DNA of 49,940 nucleotides from JAMHWD01 sp035911135 (GCA_035911135.1 JAMHWD010000029.1:1-49940), one strand, 5' to 3'. Positions 14,710 through 23,554 are shown, numbered from the stretch's first letter. Translations and numbers: made by a program. The notes: a model not told the origin generated them from the letters alone.

Positions 14710-15432
14710 ATGGCCCAGACAGAAGTAATTTTATTGGAGCGTGTGGAAAAGCTGGGAGCGATGGGCGATGTCGTCTCCGTCAAGCCCGGCTATGCCCGCA
14801 ACTACCTGCTGCCGCAGAAAAAAGCTCTGCGCGCCAGCAAACAGAACGTGGCTTATTTCGAGGCACAGCGTAAGCACCTCGAAGGCGAAAATGCCAAGAA
14901 GCGCGGCGAAGCCGAGAAACTGGCCGAGAAACTCAAAGGCATCAAGGTGCCTCTGGTGCGTCAGGCTTCTGAAGGTGGTCAGCTTTACGGTTCGGTCACA
15001 TCCCGTGATATCGCCGATGCCGTTAGCGCAACATCCGGTCTTACAATTGCCCGCAGCGCGGTTGTTCTGAACCAGAGTTTCAAGACCATCGGTCTGTTTG
15101 AAGTTCCTGTTCAGTTGCACGGCGAAGTGCGCGTGAATGTGATCGTGAACATTGCCCGTTCGCAGGAAGAAGCCAAGATTCAGGCTGAAACCGGCAAGGC
15201 ACTGGTCAGCGATGCGCGCGCGCAGGAAGCTGAAGAAGCCGATGAAGCTCAGCTGGCTGAGGTTCTGGAAGATAGCGCTTTGGAAGCTCAGAAAGCCAAG
15301 AAAGTTGAAGCAGCCGAGCAAGCAGAAGAAGATGCTGAACGTGCTGAAGCTTCCGTAAAACGCGCCGCCAAGAAAGCCGCCAAAAAGGCGAAAGAAGGCG
15401 ATGCCGAGGAAGAAGTAGCCGAGATCGGCTGA
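14710..15432 (+). CDS. rplI: 50S ribosomal protein L9 with a long helical tail
   Basis: L9 spans from the L1 stalk base of the large subunit and limits ribosome collisions. The N-domain VILLERVEKLGAMGDVVSVK with GYARNYLLPQ, the central helix, and the C-domain GQLYGSVTSRDIADAV are all present in the first 150 residues. About 90 more residues follow, made mostly of Ala, Glu and Lys (EAQKAKKVEAAEQAEEDAER, ending RAAKKAAKKAKEG), a highly charged probable helix or coiled coil absent from short homologues. Many alphaproteobacterial L9 proteins have shorter versions of this tail. AAGGA precedes the ATG. Confidence 0.97.
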   Translation: MAQTEVILLERVEKLGAMGDVVSVKPGYARNYLLPQKKALRASKQNVAYFEAQRKHLEGENAKKRGEAEKLAEKLKGIKVPLVRQASEGGQLYGSVTSRDIADAVSATSGLTIARSAVVLNQSFKTIGLFEVPVQLHGEVRVNVIVNIARSQEEAKIQAETGKALVSDARAQEAEEADEAQLAEVLEDSALEAQKAKKVEAAEQAEEDAERAEASVKRAAKKAAKKAKEGDAEEEVAEIG

Positions 15433-15440
15433 TTTTGAGC

Positions 15441-15505
15441 CTGGATGGCGTTGCTTCGCCGCTTATGTACTTGTTTGTACATGCCGCGTCTCGCGCCTGA
15501 TCCAG
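15441..15505. repeat. Long imperfect palindrome downstream of rplI
   Basis: CTGGAT (15441-15446) pairs with ATCCAG (15500-15505), GGCG (15447-15450) with CGCC (15494-15497), and in the centre ATGTAC pairs with GTACAT around TTGTTT. The palindrome precedes a separate terminator, so it is not needed to end transcription. It looks like a dispersed palindromic repeat, but I saw only this one copy. Confidence 0.55.
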
Positions 15506-15530
15506 TCTAAAAATTAAATACGTAATTTAA

Positions 15531-15566
15531 AGACGCCGCTCCTTTTATTCGGGGCGGCGTTTTTTA
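15531..15566. terminator. Bidirectional intrinsic terminator
   Basis: ACGCCGCTCC (15533-15542) pairs with GGGGCGGCGT (15551-15560), with one G-T pair, around an 8-nt loop. It is followed by a run of six T on the plus strand and preceded by an A-rich stretch. It ends rplI on the plus strand and the DUF1223 gene on the minus strand. Confidence 0.9.
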
Positions 15567-16361
15567 TTCCGGCGTGGTGATGGTTTGGGATTTTGTGTAA
15601 AGCCCGGCGGCGACAATCTCGGCTGTATCTTTGTTTTGCGCGATGACGGCAAATGAATCCTGAGTATCCAGCAGTTTGACATCCAGCGTAATATTTTGCG
15701 GGCTGCCGTTCCATTCCAGCGGCATGGCCAGATTGCCCACGATGTTTTTATAGACGCGCTCTTGCCCGGCGTTATTGCCTTCCGATATTTTCAGATCATG
15801 CGGCTTGTCTCGCACCGCTATCCAAAGACCGTAATTGCCTTGCGGGAGCTGGGGCATTTTTAAGGTGAATTTATCAGCATCCTGCAGCTGGATTTCCAGT
15901 TTTGGAATATCCTTGGCACCGGCCTTGCCGGTGAGCTTGTTGATACGCTCCTTTTTATATCCCACCGCATCATAGAGACCATTGATGATCAGTTGCGGTG
16001 TGTATTTGGGGCCGCTCCGCAAGCGCTCGGCATAATAGCTTTGGCGGTCGGTGCAGAACGGCTTGGCCAATGATCCTTGCCGGACATCGAAATAATCGAC
16101 ATGGCAGGCCAGCGCAATGACATTGGGATGCGCCGATAATTCATCCAGCAGCGCATCGGCTTCGGGGCAGAAAACGCAGGCCTGCGAGGAGAATAATTCC
16201 AGAACCACAAGACCTTGCGGGCCCATAGGCTCCAAGGGTTCGGCGGTGACTTCGATCGGGGGGACAGCCTTGACAGCCGTTTCCGCGGCGGAAATTCCTG
16301 AAAATCCGCAGATTACTGCGGTTAAGAGCAGGGTTGTTAACGAAAGTTTAATTTCTTTCAT
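15564..16361 (-). CDS. Secreted DUF1223 (thioredoxin-like fold) protein
   Basis: This is an exported protein of the DUF1223 family. The start at 16361 gives a signal peptide (KEIKLSLTTLLLTAVICGFS) with likely cleavage around residue 26. The family motif LELFSSQACVFCPEADALL has Cys62 and Cys65 in a CxxC thioredoxin-like site, followed by ACHVDYFD and the QLIINGLYDAVGY segment. The molecular function of DUF1223 is not established; the fold suggests periplasmic thiol chemistry. An in-frame start 17 codons upstream would spoil the signal peptide and is less likely. A terminator serves its 3' end. The divergent neighbour at 16449 is also secreted. Confidence 0.85.
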   Translation of the reverse strand: MKEIKLSLTTLLLTAVICGFSGISAAETAVKAVPPIEVTAEPLEPMGPQGLVVLELFSSQACVFCPEADALLDELSAHPNVIALACHVDYFDVRQGSLAKPFCTDRQSYYAERLRSGPKYTPQLIINGLYDAVGYKKERINKLTGKAGAKDIPKLEIQLQDADKFTLKMPQLPQGNYGLWIAVRDKPHDLKISEGNNAGQERVYKNIVGNLAMPLEWNGSPQNITLDVKLLDTQDSFAVIAQNKDTAEIVAAGLYTKSQTITTPE

Positions 16362-16448
16362 CCTATAATACCTTATAAGGAGAATTGCCCCAAAAGACCA
16401 CTTAAGGGCCATTCATGGAAAATAAATTATAGAGGGAAGTGGCAAGAA

Positions 16449-16934
16449 ATGACAGGGCGCATAGAGCAGATTATCACGACTTTATTTTTCATGGCCTCGC
16501 TGATGCTGGCCTTGCCGGCCATGGCCGATACGATCGGGCCGCAAAAACCCGTCTCCGCAACCGTAAAAACAAATGAATTCACGCATGTTGCGGCCTCGGT
16601 GATGGGGGCGCATGATGCGGTGAAACGCCAGCTTGAGGCTATTCGCGGTCGTAATGACCGCCTGGCTTATTCGCTCAATTCCGATACCGTTCAGAAAGAT
16701 TTCGACCGCCCGCAGGATTTCATGCGGATGCTGCGCCAGAAAAAGGAGCCGCTTTATAATTACGTATCCTATAAGTTTCTGGAAGCATTGCCCGGATCGC
16801 CCTATACCAAGATATCGCTGACCGCGCCGGATGGTTCGGATGTGGTGGCCCTGTTCAAGATGGTTCAGAACAAGGATGGCCAATGGCGCACCGAGAAGAT
16901 TATCCTTCTGCAGCCGGACGATAATCCAATTTAG
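16449..16934 (+). CDS. Secreted DUF4864-like protein
   Basis: This is a 161-residue exported protein. A signal peptide (about residues 8-26, ending LPAMA) is followed by a short spacer and a domain reading AVKRQLEAIRGRNDRLAYSL, then FDRPQDFMRMLRQKKEPLYNY and KMVQNKDGQWRTEKIILL. That pattern, a helix with QLEA, a DxPxxFMxM segment, then beta strands ending in WRIxxxxL, matches the DUF4864 family of small alpha/beta periplasmic proteins, whose function is unknown. It is divergent from the DUF1223 gene and convergent with prpD. The assignment rests on recognition of the pattern, not a search. Confidence 0.65.
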   Translation: MTGRIEQIITTLFFMASLMLALPAMADTIGPQKPVSATVKTNEFTHVAASVMGAHDAVKRQLEAIRGRNDRLAYSLNSDTVQKDFDRPQDFMRMLRQKKEPLYNYVSYKFLEALPGSPYTKISLTAPDGSDVVALFKMVQNKDGQWRTEKIILLQPDDNPI

Positions 16935-16944
16935 GATGTTTGGC

Positions 16945-18402
16945 TTAAACCACCCAAAGCTTCATGAAATCTGAAACCTTCATGGATTCAAGGCTTGCCT
17001 GATCGGCGCAGGCCTTGATGATGGCGTCGGCCTGCGCGGGTTTGAAGTGCCCCTTGATATTGGCTTCGAATTTTTCTTCCAGCAGCGGAATGCCTTCAAC
17101 CCGGCGGCGTTTATGCCCGACCGGATATTCGATCTCGACCTTGTCGGTCTTTGATCCATCCTTGAAGAAAATCTGCATGGCATTCGAAATCGAGCGTTTA
17201 TCCGGTGCGTGGTAATCCTCGGAATAGCGTTTGTCTTCAGAAACCACCATCTTGTCGCGCAGCATTTGAATGCGCGGGTCGGCGGCGACATCATCTTCGT
17301 AATGCTCGGCCACCAAAGACCCATGGATCAGCGGGATCGCCACCATATATTGCAGGCAATGATCGCGGTCCGCCGGGTTATGCAGCGGCCCGGTTTTGGA
17401 GATGATGCGGATGGCGGCCTCGTGCGTGGTCAGCTCGATGCGTTCGATCTCATCCAGCTTTCCCTTAACCTGCGGGTAGAGAATATGCGCGGCCTCAACA
17501 GCCGTCTGGGAGTGGAACTCGGCCGGATATGAGATTTTAAAGAGAACATGCTCCATCACATACGAACCATAAGGGCGCTGGAACTTGAATGCATTGCCCT
17601 TGAACAGGACATCATAAAATCCCCATTTCGGCGCGGTCAGCACAGATGGATATCCCATCTCGCCCGATAAGACGATCTGCGCCAGACGCACGGCGCGGGA
17701 TGTGGCATCGCCCGCCGCCCAGCTCTTTCGTGATCCGGCATTGGGCGCATGACGGTATGTGCGAAGCGCCTGCCCATCCAGCCAGGCATGGGAGATTGCA
17801 TCAATCACCTGATCTTTCGTGCCGCCCAGCATGAGCGTGGCAAGAGCGGTGGAGGCCACTTTCACCAAGATAACGTGGTCGATGCCGACGCGGTTGAAAG
17901 AATTTTCCAGCGCGATCACGCCTTGAATTTCATGCGCCTTGATCATGGCAGAAAGCACGTCTTTCATAGTCAGGCCGGGCTTGCCCTTGGCCTCGTTGCG
18001 GCGGCTGATGAAATCGGCCAGTGCTAGAATAGCGCCCAGATTATCGGATGGATGCCCCCATTCCGCGGCCAGCCATGTGTCGTTATAATCCAGCCAGCGC
18101 ACCATGGCGCCGATATCAAATGCGCCCTTGATGGGGTCGAGCTCAAATCCTGTGCCGGGGACGCGCACACCGTCCTTGATGCTCATGCCCTCAACCTGCG
18201 GCCCCAGCATTTTCACGCAGGCCGGAAATTTCAGCGCCAGTATCCCGCAGCCCAGCGTATCCATCAGGCAATATCGCGCGGTTTCAAAAGCCAGCTTGCT
18301 GTCAATCTTGGTATCGCATACGTAATCGGCGATATCGGTCAGGACTTTATCGTAATCCGGGCGTTCGTTGGAATCGGTGTTGGCGTAAGCGGCGTGTCCC
18401 AT
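16945..18402 (-). CDS. prpD: 2-methylcitrate dehydratase (MmgE/PrpD family)
   Basis: PrpD dehydrates 2-methylcitrate in the methylcitrate cycle that oxidises propionyl-CoA to pyruvate and succinate. The 485-residue protein fits the PrpD family in length and motifs: ARYCLMDTLGCGILAL, the active-site region VRWLDYNDTWLAAEWGHPSD, SHAWLDGQALRTYRHAPNAG and PAEFHSQTAVEAAH. It starts 21 bp after the prpC stop and is the last gene of the minus-strand cluster. No acnD/prpF pair is present, so the iron-free PrpD route is used. Confidence 0.95.
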   Translation of the reverse strand: MGHAAYANTDSNERPDYDKVLTDIADYVCDTKIDSKLAFETARYCLMDTLGCGILALKFPACVKMLGPQVEGMSIKDGVRVPGTGFELDPIKGAFDIGAMVRWLDYNDTWLAAEWGHPSDNLGAILALADFISRRNEAKGKPGLTMKDVLSAMIKAHEIQGVIALENSFNRVGIDHVILVKVASTALATLMLGGTKDQVIDAISHAWLDGQALRTYRHAPNAGSRKSWAAGDATSRAVRLAQIVLSGEMGYPSVLTAPKWGFYDVLFKGNAFKFQRPYGSYVMEHVLFKISYPAEFHSQTAVEAAHILYPQVKGKLDEIERIELTTHEAAIRIISKTGPLHNPADRDHCLQYMVAIPLIHGSLVAEHYEDDVAADPRIQMLRDKMVVSEDKRYSEDYHAPDKRSISNAMQIFFKDGSKTDKVEIEYPVGHKRRRVEGIPLLEEKFEANIKGHFKPAQADAIIKACADQASLESMKVSDFMKLWVV

Positions 18403-18423
18403 TTGTTTTTTCCTTTTTGATTT

Positions 18424-19566
18424 TTAAGTGCGGTCTTCGAGTTTGATGAATTTCAATCCTTCCGGCCCCGTATAATCAGCGCTGGGGCGGATTAGTTTAT
18501 TATGGGCGCGCTGTTCAAAGATATGCGCGGCCCATCCCGTAATGCGGCTCATGACAAAGACGGGCGTGAAAAGCCCTGTCGGGATGCCCATCATGTGGTA
18601 AGTGCTGGCGGAATAAAAATCCAGGTTAGGGAAGAGTTTTTTCTTCTCCCACATCAAATTCTCAATCGCTTCGGAGACAGTGAATAATTCCGGCTTTCCG
18701 CCTGCGTTGCACAATTTACGCGACCATTCCTTGATGACGCGGTTGCGCGGATCGGCTTCGGTATAGACGCGGTGGCCAAAGCCCATGACCAGTTGCTTGG
18801 TTTCTAATTTATGGGTGACGCCCTTCACGGCCTCATCCGGGGTTTGGTATTCCGAAATCAATTCCATCGCGGCTTCGTTTGCGCCGCCATGAAGCGGGCC
18901 GCGCAGCGCGCCAATCCCGCCGCAAACAGCCGAGTAAAAATCAGATAATGTCGAGGCAATCGTGCGCGCGGTAAAGGTGGAGGCATTAAATTCATGTTCC
19001 GCGTATAAAATCAGGGAAACATGCATGGCCTTGATATGCTCATCCGTGGGCTTCCCGCCATGCATGAGAGTGAGGAAATGCTCTGCAATAGTAGGTGCGG
19101 CAGTTACGTAGTTTATTTTCTTGCCGCTATTGTGGTAATGCCACCAATAGAGCAGGGCTGCGGGGTAGATCCCTAACAGGCGTTCCGTTATGGCGTATTG
19201 GTCATGCTCCTTGTCCTCACGCTCCAGTGTCCCCAAAAACGATGTGGCATTTCGCATCACATCCATCGGATGCGTGTCCTTGGGCGTGAGTTGCAGGACG
19301 GTTTTTAAAGGGTCGGGCAGATCGCGCAATTCCATCAGGCGCTTTTGGAAATCGCCCAGCTCGGCGCGGGTGGGGAGCTTGTTATAAAGAAGGAGATAAG
19401 CGACTTCCTCGAAAATGCAGGCTTCCGCGAGTTCATAAATGCTATAGCCGCGGTATTCCAGCGTATGCGCCCCGCCCGCAGCGGAAACTTCTGTTGCCCC
19501 CGCAACAATCCCGGCCAATCCACCGGTTTTTTTAATGCTGGGGTCTTTTTGTAAAGCTTCGCCCAT
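18424..19566 (-). CDS. prpC: 2-methylcitrate synthase / citrate synthase
   Basis: PrpC condenses propionyl-CoA with oxaloacetate to 2-methylcitrate. The protein of 380 residues has the citrate synthase catalytic residues His226 (GPLHGGANE), His265 (GFGHRVYTEADPR) and Asp316 (NLDFYSAS). Its short length and the start GGLAGIVAGATEVS are typical of the PrpC type rather than the hexameric housekeeping enzyme. The start at 19566 has AAGGGAGA 8 nt upstream; an upstream in-frame start at 19635 would add 23 residues not seen in the family. A candidate promoter lies just before it, so prpC-prpD can be expressed independently of the broken dioxygenase gene upstream. Confidence 0.93.
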   Translation of the reverse strand: MGEALQKDPSIKKTGGLAGIVAGATEVSAAGGAHTLEYRGYSIYELAEACIFEEVAYLLLYNKLPTRAELGDFQKRLMELRDLPDPLKTVLQLTPKDTHPMDVMRNATSFLGTLEREDKEHDQYAITERLLGIYPAALLYWWHYHNSGKKINYVTAAPTIAEHFLTLMHGGKPTDEHIKAMHVSLILYAEHEFNASTFTARTIASTLSDFYSAVCGGIGALRGPLHGGANEAAMELISEYQTPDEAVKGVTHKLETKQLVMGFGHRVYTEADPRNRVIKEWSRKLCNAGGKPELFTVSEAIENLMWEKKKLFPNLDFYSASTYHMMGIPTGLFTPVFVMSRITGWAAHIFEQRAHNKLIRPSADYTGPEGLKFIKLEDRT

Positions 19567-19598
19567 TTTATGAATCTCCCTTATATTTTTGTGCGCTA

Positions 19599-19627
19599 AT
19601 TTTATGGGAGAATCGAAGGCGCGGCAA
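19599..19627 (-). promoter_or_regulatory. Candidate promoter for prpC-prpD
   Basis: On the minus strand TTGCCG (19627-19622) and TAAAAT (19604-19599) are spaced by 17 bp, giving a leader of about 25 nt before the ribosome binding site of prpC. Confidence 0.5.
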
Positions 19628-19716
19628 GTACTCAAGCACAGCAGAAAACATCAAAAATCTATTTGAAAAATTTGGGTAATTTTATTCCGATTTTGATCCG
19701 GAATTACGTTTTATAA

Positions 19717-20582
19717 TTACCAAGGCCAAAACCATTTTCTAATGTCAAAAAAGTAAGGCGGCGGTCCCATATCCACATGCCTGTCTGCATTAAAATCAAC
19801 AGGGATGGATAGTTTTCCTGAATATCCAGTATTCCGATCGCCTTTTAATGACAGCGTTTGCTGTGTGATTTGTACGGGCGTGTTATTGGAAAAAACATTA
19901 TCGGTTTTTAGAGTAATGCGCTTGAGATTATTTATGCTCTTTTTATCCGTGCATCCTCGGCGTAAATATCAGAGCATTCCTTTTCAGGCAATGCGATTTG
20001 CGCTGTCAGAAGTGAAGTTTCTCCTGTGATGGCTGATTCCGGGTTTTTGAATATCTCGAAGTGGAGATGCGGCCAGCGCCCGTCATAGCAACCCGGAAAA
20101 ATGGTTGTAAATTTTACCTTGCCGGATTCATCGGTAATACCCATGCCGCGCAGATAATTCTGATCCAGAATATTATAAAGAGAATAAAGGCCGCCAGCGT
20201 CACAAGCCCATATGTATATGGCATGGCCAGTCAAAGGCGTACAGTCTTGGGCATTTTGCAAGGTAAGATCGAGGTCAAGCTTTACGCCATCGGCCGTTCC
20301 TGAAAAATCTCCGAATGAGGAGCGCAGATCAGAACGGATAATGCCGCTTTGCTGAAGAGCATTGACAATTTTTCCATTTTTTCTGTTTGAGCCATCAGCC
20401 GGGTATGGCCCTGCGGTCTCCCAGGGGAGGGAAATGCAATCCTTGGCAAAGGCCGGCAGTGCCATAAGAGACAAACCAAGGCCGGTGGTTAATCCAAGAA
20501 ACTGACGGCGGCCTAAAAGCGCACTCATATCGCGGTAAAAACCGTGGTTATGATGTTTTTTTAAAATTTCTTTTTCAATCAT
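19717..20582 (-). pseudogene. Secreted intradiol ring-cleavage dioxygenase, frameshifted
   Basis: This gene resembles exported intradiol dioxygenases that cleave catechol-type rings with non-haem Fe(III). A Tat-like signal (GRRQFLGLTTGLGLS, about 24-38) ends at ALPAFA. The core has LTGHAIYIWACDAGGLYSLY, NYLRGMGITDESGKVKF and the iron site PGCYDGRWPHLHFE, with Tyr and two His ligands. The continuous frame stops at 19932, 216 codons. Immediately beyond, another frame continues the family's C-terminal strands (NNLKRITLKTDNVFS, TPVQITQQTLSLKG, TGYSGKLSIPV) to TAA at 19717. Adding one A in the A5 run (T5 at 19940-19944 on the plus strand) restores one frame. This is therefore a single-base deletion, real or a sequencing error. 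The ATG could also be at 20528. Confidence 0.85.
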
Positions 20583-20609
20583 GAGGATTTTTCAATGAAA
20601 TATATGCTT

Positions 20610-21482
20610 TTATTTTTTATTGAAAAGCCGATCCAGTTTTTCTTCATAGGATGCGTTGTCAATCACATCATATAATTCCATGCGCGTTTGCATGATATCC
20701 AGAACAGATTTCTGCGTGCCTTCCTTGCGAAGTGCATTCAGAACCGTCTCGGCGGCCTTGGCTTGCGCCCGGAAGGCGGATAAGGGATAAAGCGCCATAT
20801 CCGCGCCATGCGCGGCGAGTTGTTCAGTGGTATAAAGATCGGTCTTGCCGAATTCGGTGATATTGGCCAGCAGCGGCACTTTCACGGCCGTCTTGATCTG
20901 GCGGTAATGCGAAAGATCGGTCATGGCCTCGGCGAAAACCATATCCGCGCCGCATTCCACATAGTAAACCATGCGCTCGATCATCGGCTCCAGCCCTTCA
21001 TTGGCATAGGCATCCGACCGCGCCATGATGATGAAATCAGGATCGGTTTTTCCATCAACCGCTGCCTTGATGCGGTCGCCCATCTCGAACTTGCTGACCA
21101 GTTCCTTGTTCGGGCGGTGGCCGCAGCGTTTTTGTGCGATCTGATCCTCGATATGGACAGCCGCCACGCCGGCGCGTGTCATTTCCTTGATTGTCCTTGC
21201 GATATTAAACGCCCCGCCCCAGCCCACATCGATATCAGCCAGCAAGGGAATATTCACGGTGGACGTGATTTTTCGGGCCTCCTCCAGCACATCATGCATA
21301 TCGGTAATGCCAAGATCCGGATAACCGTTCGAGGCATAGGCCACGCCGCCGCCGGATAGATAAACGGCCTTAAATCCCGCGCGCTCCACCTGCATGGCGG
21401 TATAGGCATTGACCGCGCCGGGGATCTGCAATGGTTTTTCACTTTTGATCGCGTCTTTGAATTTTTTTCCTGCGGAGATCAT
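20610..21482 (-). CDS. prpB: Methylisocitrate lyase
   Basis: PrpB splits 2-methylisocitrate into pyruvate and succinate. The 290-residue isocitrate-lyase-family protein has PGAVNAYTAMQVERAGFKAVYLSGGG in its first 50 residues, the metal-site segment LADIDVGWGG (81-90) and the catalytic Cys120 in QKRCGHRP, which differs from the usual KKCGH by a conservative Arg. It follows the SDR gene by 11 bp and precedes the broken dioxygenase gene. With prpC and prpD it makes a complete methylcitrate cycle apart from aconitase. Confidence 0.95.
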   Translation of the reverse strand: MISAGKKFKDAIKSEKPLQIPGAVNAYTAMQVERAGFKAVYLSGGGVAYASNGYPDLGITDMHDVLEEARKITSTVNIPLLADIDVGWGGAFNIARTIKEMTRAGVAAVHIEDQIAQKRCGHRPNKELVSKFEMGDRIKAAVDGKTDPDFIIMARSDAYANEGLEPMIERMVYYVECGADMVFAEAMTDLSHYRQIKTAVKVPLLANITEFGKTDLYTTEQLAAHGADMALYPLSAFRAQAKAAETVLNALRKEGTQKSVLDIMQTRMELYDVIDNASYEEKLDRLFNKK

Positions 21483-21493
21483 TTTTATTTCCT

Positions 21494-22258
21494 TTATTTG
21501 GCGGCCAATCGCGCCGCGCCGTCCAGCCTGATAACCTCGCCGTTCAGCATGTCATTCTCGGCGATATGAAAGGCAAGTTTGGCGAATTCTTCCGGTTTTA
21601 CAAAGCGCGAGGGGAAGGGGATTCCGGCTTCGATGTTCTGGCGGATATCATCGGGCACGCCGTGGATCATGGGTGTTTCCGCCGCGCCCGGCGCGATCGT
21701 CATCACGCGGATGCCGAATTTGCCGAGTTCGCGGGCCATGGGCAGGGTCATGGATACAACCGCGCCTTTGGACGCGCTATAGGCGGCCTGACCGATCTGC
21801 CCTTCGAACGCTGCAACGGATGCGGTGTTTATAATCACGCCGCGCGCGCCATCTGGTGTGATGGCATCGGCCTTGCTCATGACTTCCGCGACAAGGCGGC
21901 TGGTGTTGAATGTGCCCATGACATTCACCGCGAATGTTTTTTGAAAATGCGCCAGATCGGCCGGGCCGTCGCGCCCTAAAATACGTTGACCGATTAAAAT
22001 CCCTGCGCAGTTGATCAGCACGCGCGGTGTGCCGGATTTGGCGATTGTCCCGGCCAATGCCGTCTTGACGCTGTCCTCATCTGTGACATCGCAGAAAAAG
22101 GCAGCACCCTTGATTTCGGATGCCAGTGTTTGCGCCGCTTCCAGATTTCGATCCCAGAGCGCGAGCTTCGCGCCATTGGCGGCAAATAATTTCGCGCAGG
22201 AAGCACCAAGACCCGAAGCCGCGCCGGTAATGATAACTGTGTGGCCGGAAACATCCAT
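21494..22258 (-). CDS. Short-chain dehydrogenase, probable 3-hydroxyacyl-CoA dehydrogenase (HSD17B10-like)
   Basis: This is a classical SDR of 254 residues with TGAASGLG at 11-18, a catalytic Ser147, Tyr160 and Lys164 (INTASVAAFEGQIGQAAYSASKG) and the substrate-loop ITIAPGAAETPMI-like segment. The AFEGQIGQAAYSASKGA string is characteristic of the HSD17B10/2-methyl-3-hydroxybutyryl-CoA dehydrogenase group. That enzyme makes 2-methylacetoacetyl-CoA in isoleucine degradation, which the adjacent thiolase can split to acetyl- and propionyl-CoA. The start at 22258 lies 4 bp after the thiolase stop; a longer frame to 22342 is only an overlap with the thiolase gene. Confidence 0.88.
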   Translation of the reverse strand: MDVSGHTVIITGAASGLGASCAKLFAANGAKLALWDRNLEAAQTLASEIKGAAFFCDVTDEDSVKTALAGTIAKSGTPRVLINCAGILIGQRILGRDGPADLAHFQKTFAVNVMGTFNTSRLVAEVMSKADAITPDGARGVIINTASVAAFEGQIGQAAYSASKGAVVSMTLPMARELGKFGIRVMTIAPGAAETPMIHGVPDDIRQNIEAGIPFPSRFVKPEEFAKLAFHIAENDMLNGEVIRLDGAARLAAK

Positions 22259-22262
22259 GGGG

Positions 22263-23483
22263 TTAGTCCATCCTTTCAACGGCCATCGCCACGGCTTCAC
22301 CGCCGCCAATGCAAAGGGCCGCCATGCCTGTCTTAAGATCATGTTTTTGCAGCGCGTAGAGAAGCGTCGTTAAAATGCGCGCGCCTGATGCGCCGATAGG
22401 GTGACCCAGAGCACAGGCCCCGCCATGGATATTGACCTTCTCATGCGGCAAGGACAGATCCTTCATCGCCGCCAGCGTAACAACGGCAAAGGCTTCATTG
22501 ATTTCAAACAAATCGACATCTTTTAATGACAGGCCGGTTTTATCGCTGAGTTTCTGCAAGGCCCCGACAGGCGCGGTGGTAAAGAGCGCCGGCGCATGGG
22601 CGTGGGTGGCATGGCCTGTGATTTTGGCCAGTGGCTTAAGCCCCAGTTTTTCAGCTTGCGAGAGACGCATCAATACAAGCGCCGCCGCGCCGTCCGATAT
22701 CGAAGATGCATTGGCCGCCGTTACGGTTCCATCCTTGGCAAAGGCGGGTTTGAGCATGGGGATTTTATCCGGCGCGGCCTTGCGCGGTTGTTCATCGGTG
22801 GAAACAATAATTTCGCCCTTTTTATCGGCGATTGTTATTGCGGCGATTTCGGCAGAAAAATTTTCAGTATTTTGCGCGCGGCGCAGCGATTGAATGGCGA
22901 ATTCATCCTGGGCTTGCCGGGTGAAATTATAATCTCTCGCGCAGTTTTCAGCAAAATGCCCCATCAGCTTGCCTGTATCATAGGCATCTTCCAGCCCATC
23001 CAGAAACATGTGATCAATAATCTGCCCATGGCCCATGCGATAACCGCCACGCGCCTTGGGCAGAAGATAGGGCGCGTTGGTCATGCTTTCCATCCCGCCC
23101 GCTATTAAAATATCATTCGTGCCGGCGGCAATCAGATCATGCGCCAGCATCACGGCCTTGAGGCCTGAGCCGCACATTTTATTAACCGTGGTGGATTCCG
23201 TTGATTGCAAAAGACCTGATTTTAACGCCGCCTGACGGGCCGGAGCCTGTCCAAGGCCTGCAGGCAACACGCAGCCCATAAGCACGCCTTGGATCTGGTC
23301 CGGTTTTATTGCAGCGCGGGATAAAGCATGTTTGATAGCATGCGCGCCAAGATCTGTGCTTGAGAGGGCAGTCAGCTCACCCTGAAACCCGCCCATGGGG
23401 CTGCGGGCCGCGGAAACTATGACAATCGGGTCTCCCTGTAAGCTCATGAGGCTTTTCGAATCCTTATTTTTATTTGCCATCAT
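22263..23483 (-). CDS. Acetyl-CoA C-acyltransferase (thiolase)
   Basis: This is a degradative thiolase of 406 residues. The catalytic nucleophile is Cys104 (TVNKMCGSGLKAVM), the bases are His361 (GGACALGHPIGASGARI) and Cys391 (AALCIGGGEAVAM). It cleaves 3-ketoacyl-CoA. With the SDR gene 4 bp downstream and the methylcitrate genes after that, its likely substrate is 2-methylacetoacetyl-CoA, giving acetyl-CoA and propionyl-CoA; acetoacetyl-CoA is an alternative. Two adjacent ATG codons at the start lack a clear ribosome binding site, and a later ATG at 23447 would begin 6 residues before the first strand (PIVIVSAAR), so the start is uncertain. Confidence 0.93.
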   Translation of the reverse strand: MMANKNKDSKSLMSLQGDPIVIVSAARSPMGGFQGELTALSSTDLGAHAIKHALSRAAIKPDQIQGVLMGCVLPAGLGQAPARQAALKSGLLQSTESTTVNKMCGSGLKAVMLAHDLIAAGTNDILIAGGMESMTNAPYLLPKARGGYRMGHGQIIDHMFLDGLEDAYDTGKLMGHFAENCARDYNFTRQAQDEFAIQSLRRAQNTENFSAEIAAITIADKKGEIIVSTDEQPRKAAPDKIPMLKPAFAKDGTVTAANASSISDGAAALVLMRLSQAEKLGLKPLAKITGHATHAHAPALFTTAPVGALQKLSDKTGLSLKDVDLFEINEAFAVVTLAAMKDLSLPHEKVNIHGGACALGHPIGASGARILTTLLYALQKHDLKTGMAALCIGGGEAVAMAVERMD

Positions 23484-23554
23484 AGTACGAAGTTGCTAGA
23501 GCTAGAAACGATAAATCATTAAATATTGCGTTATTTTAAGGGAGTAATCGTATC

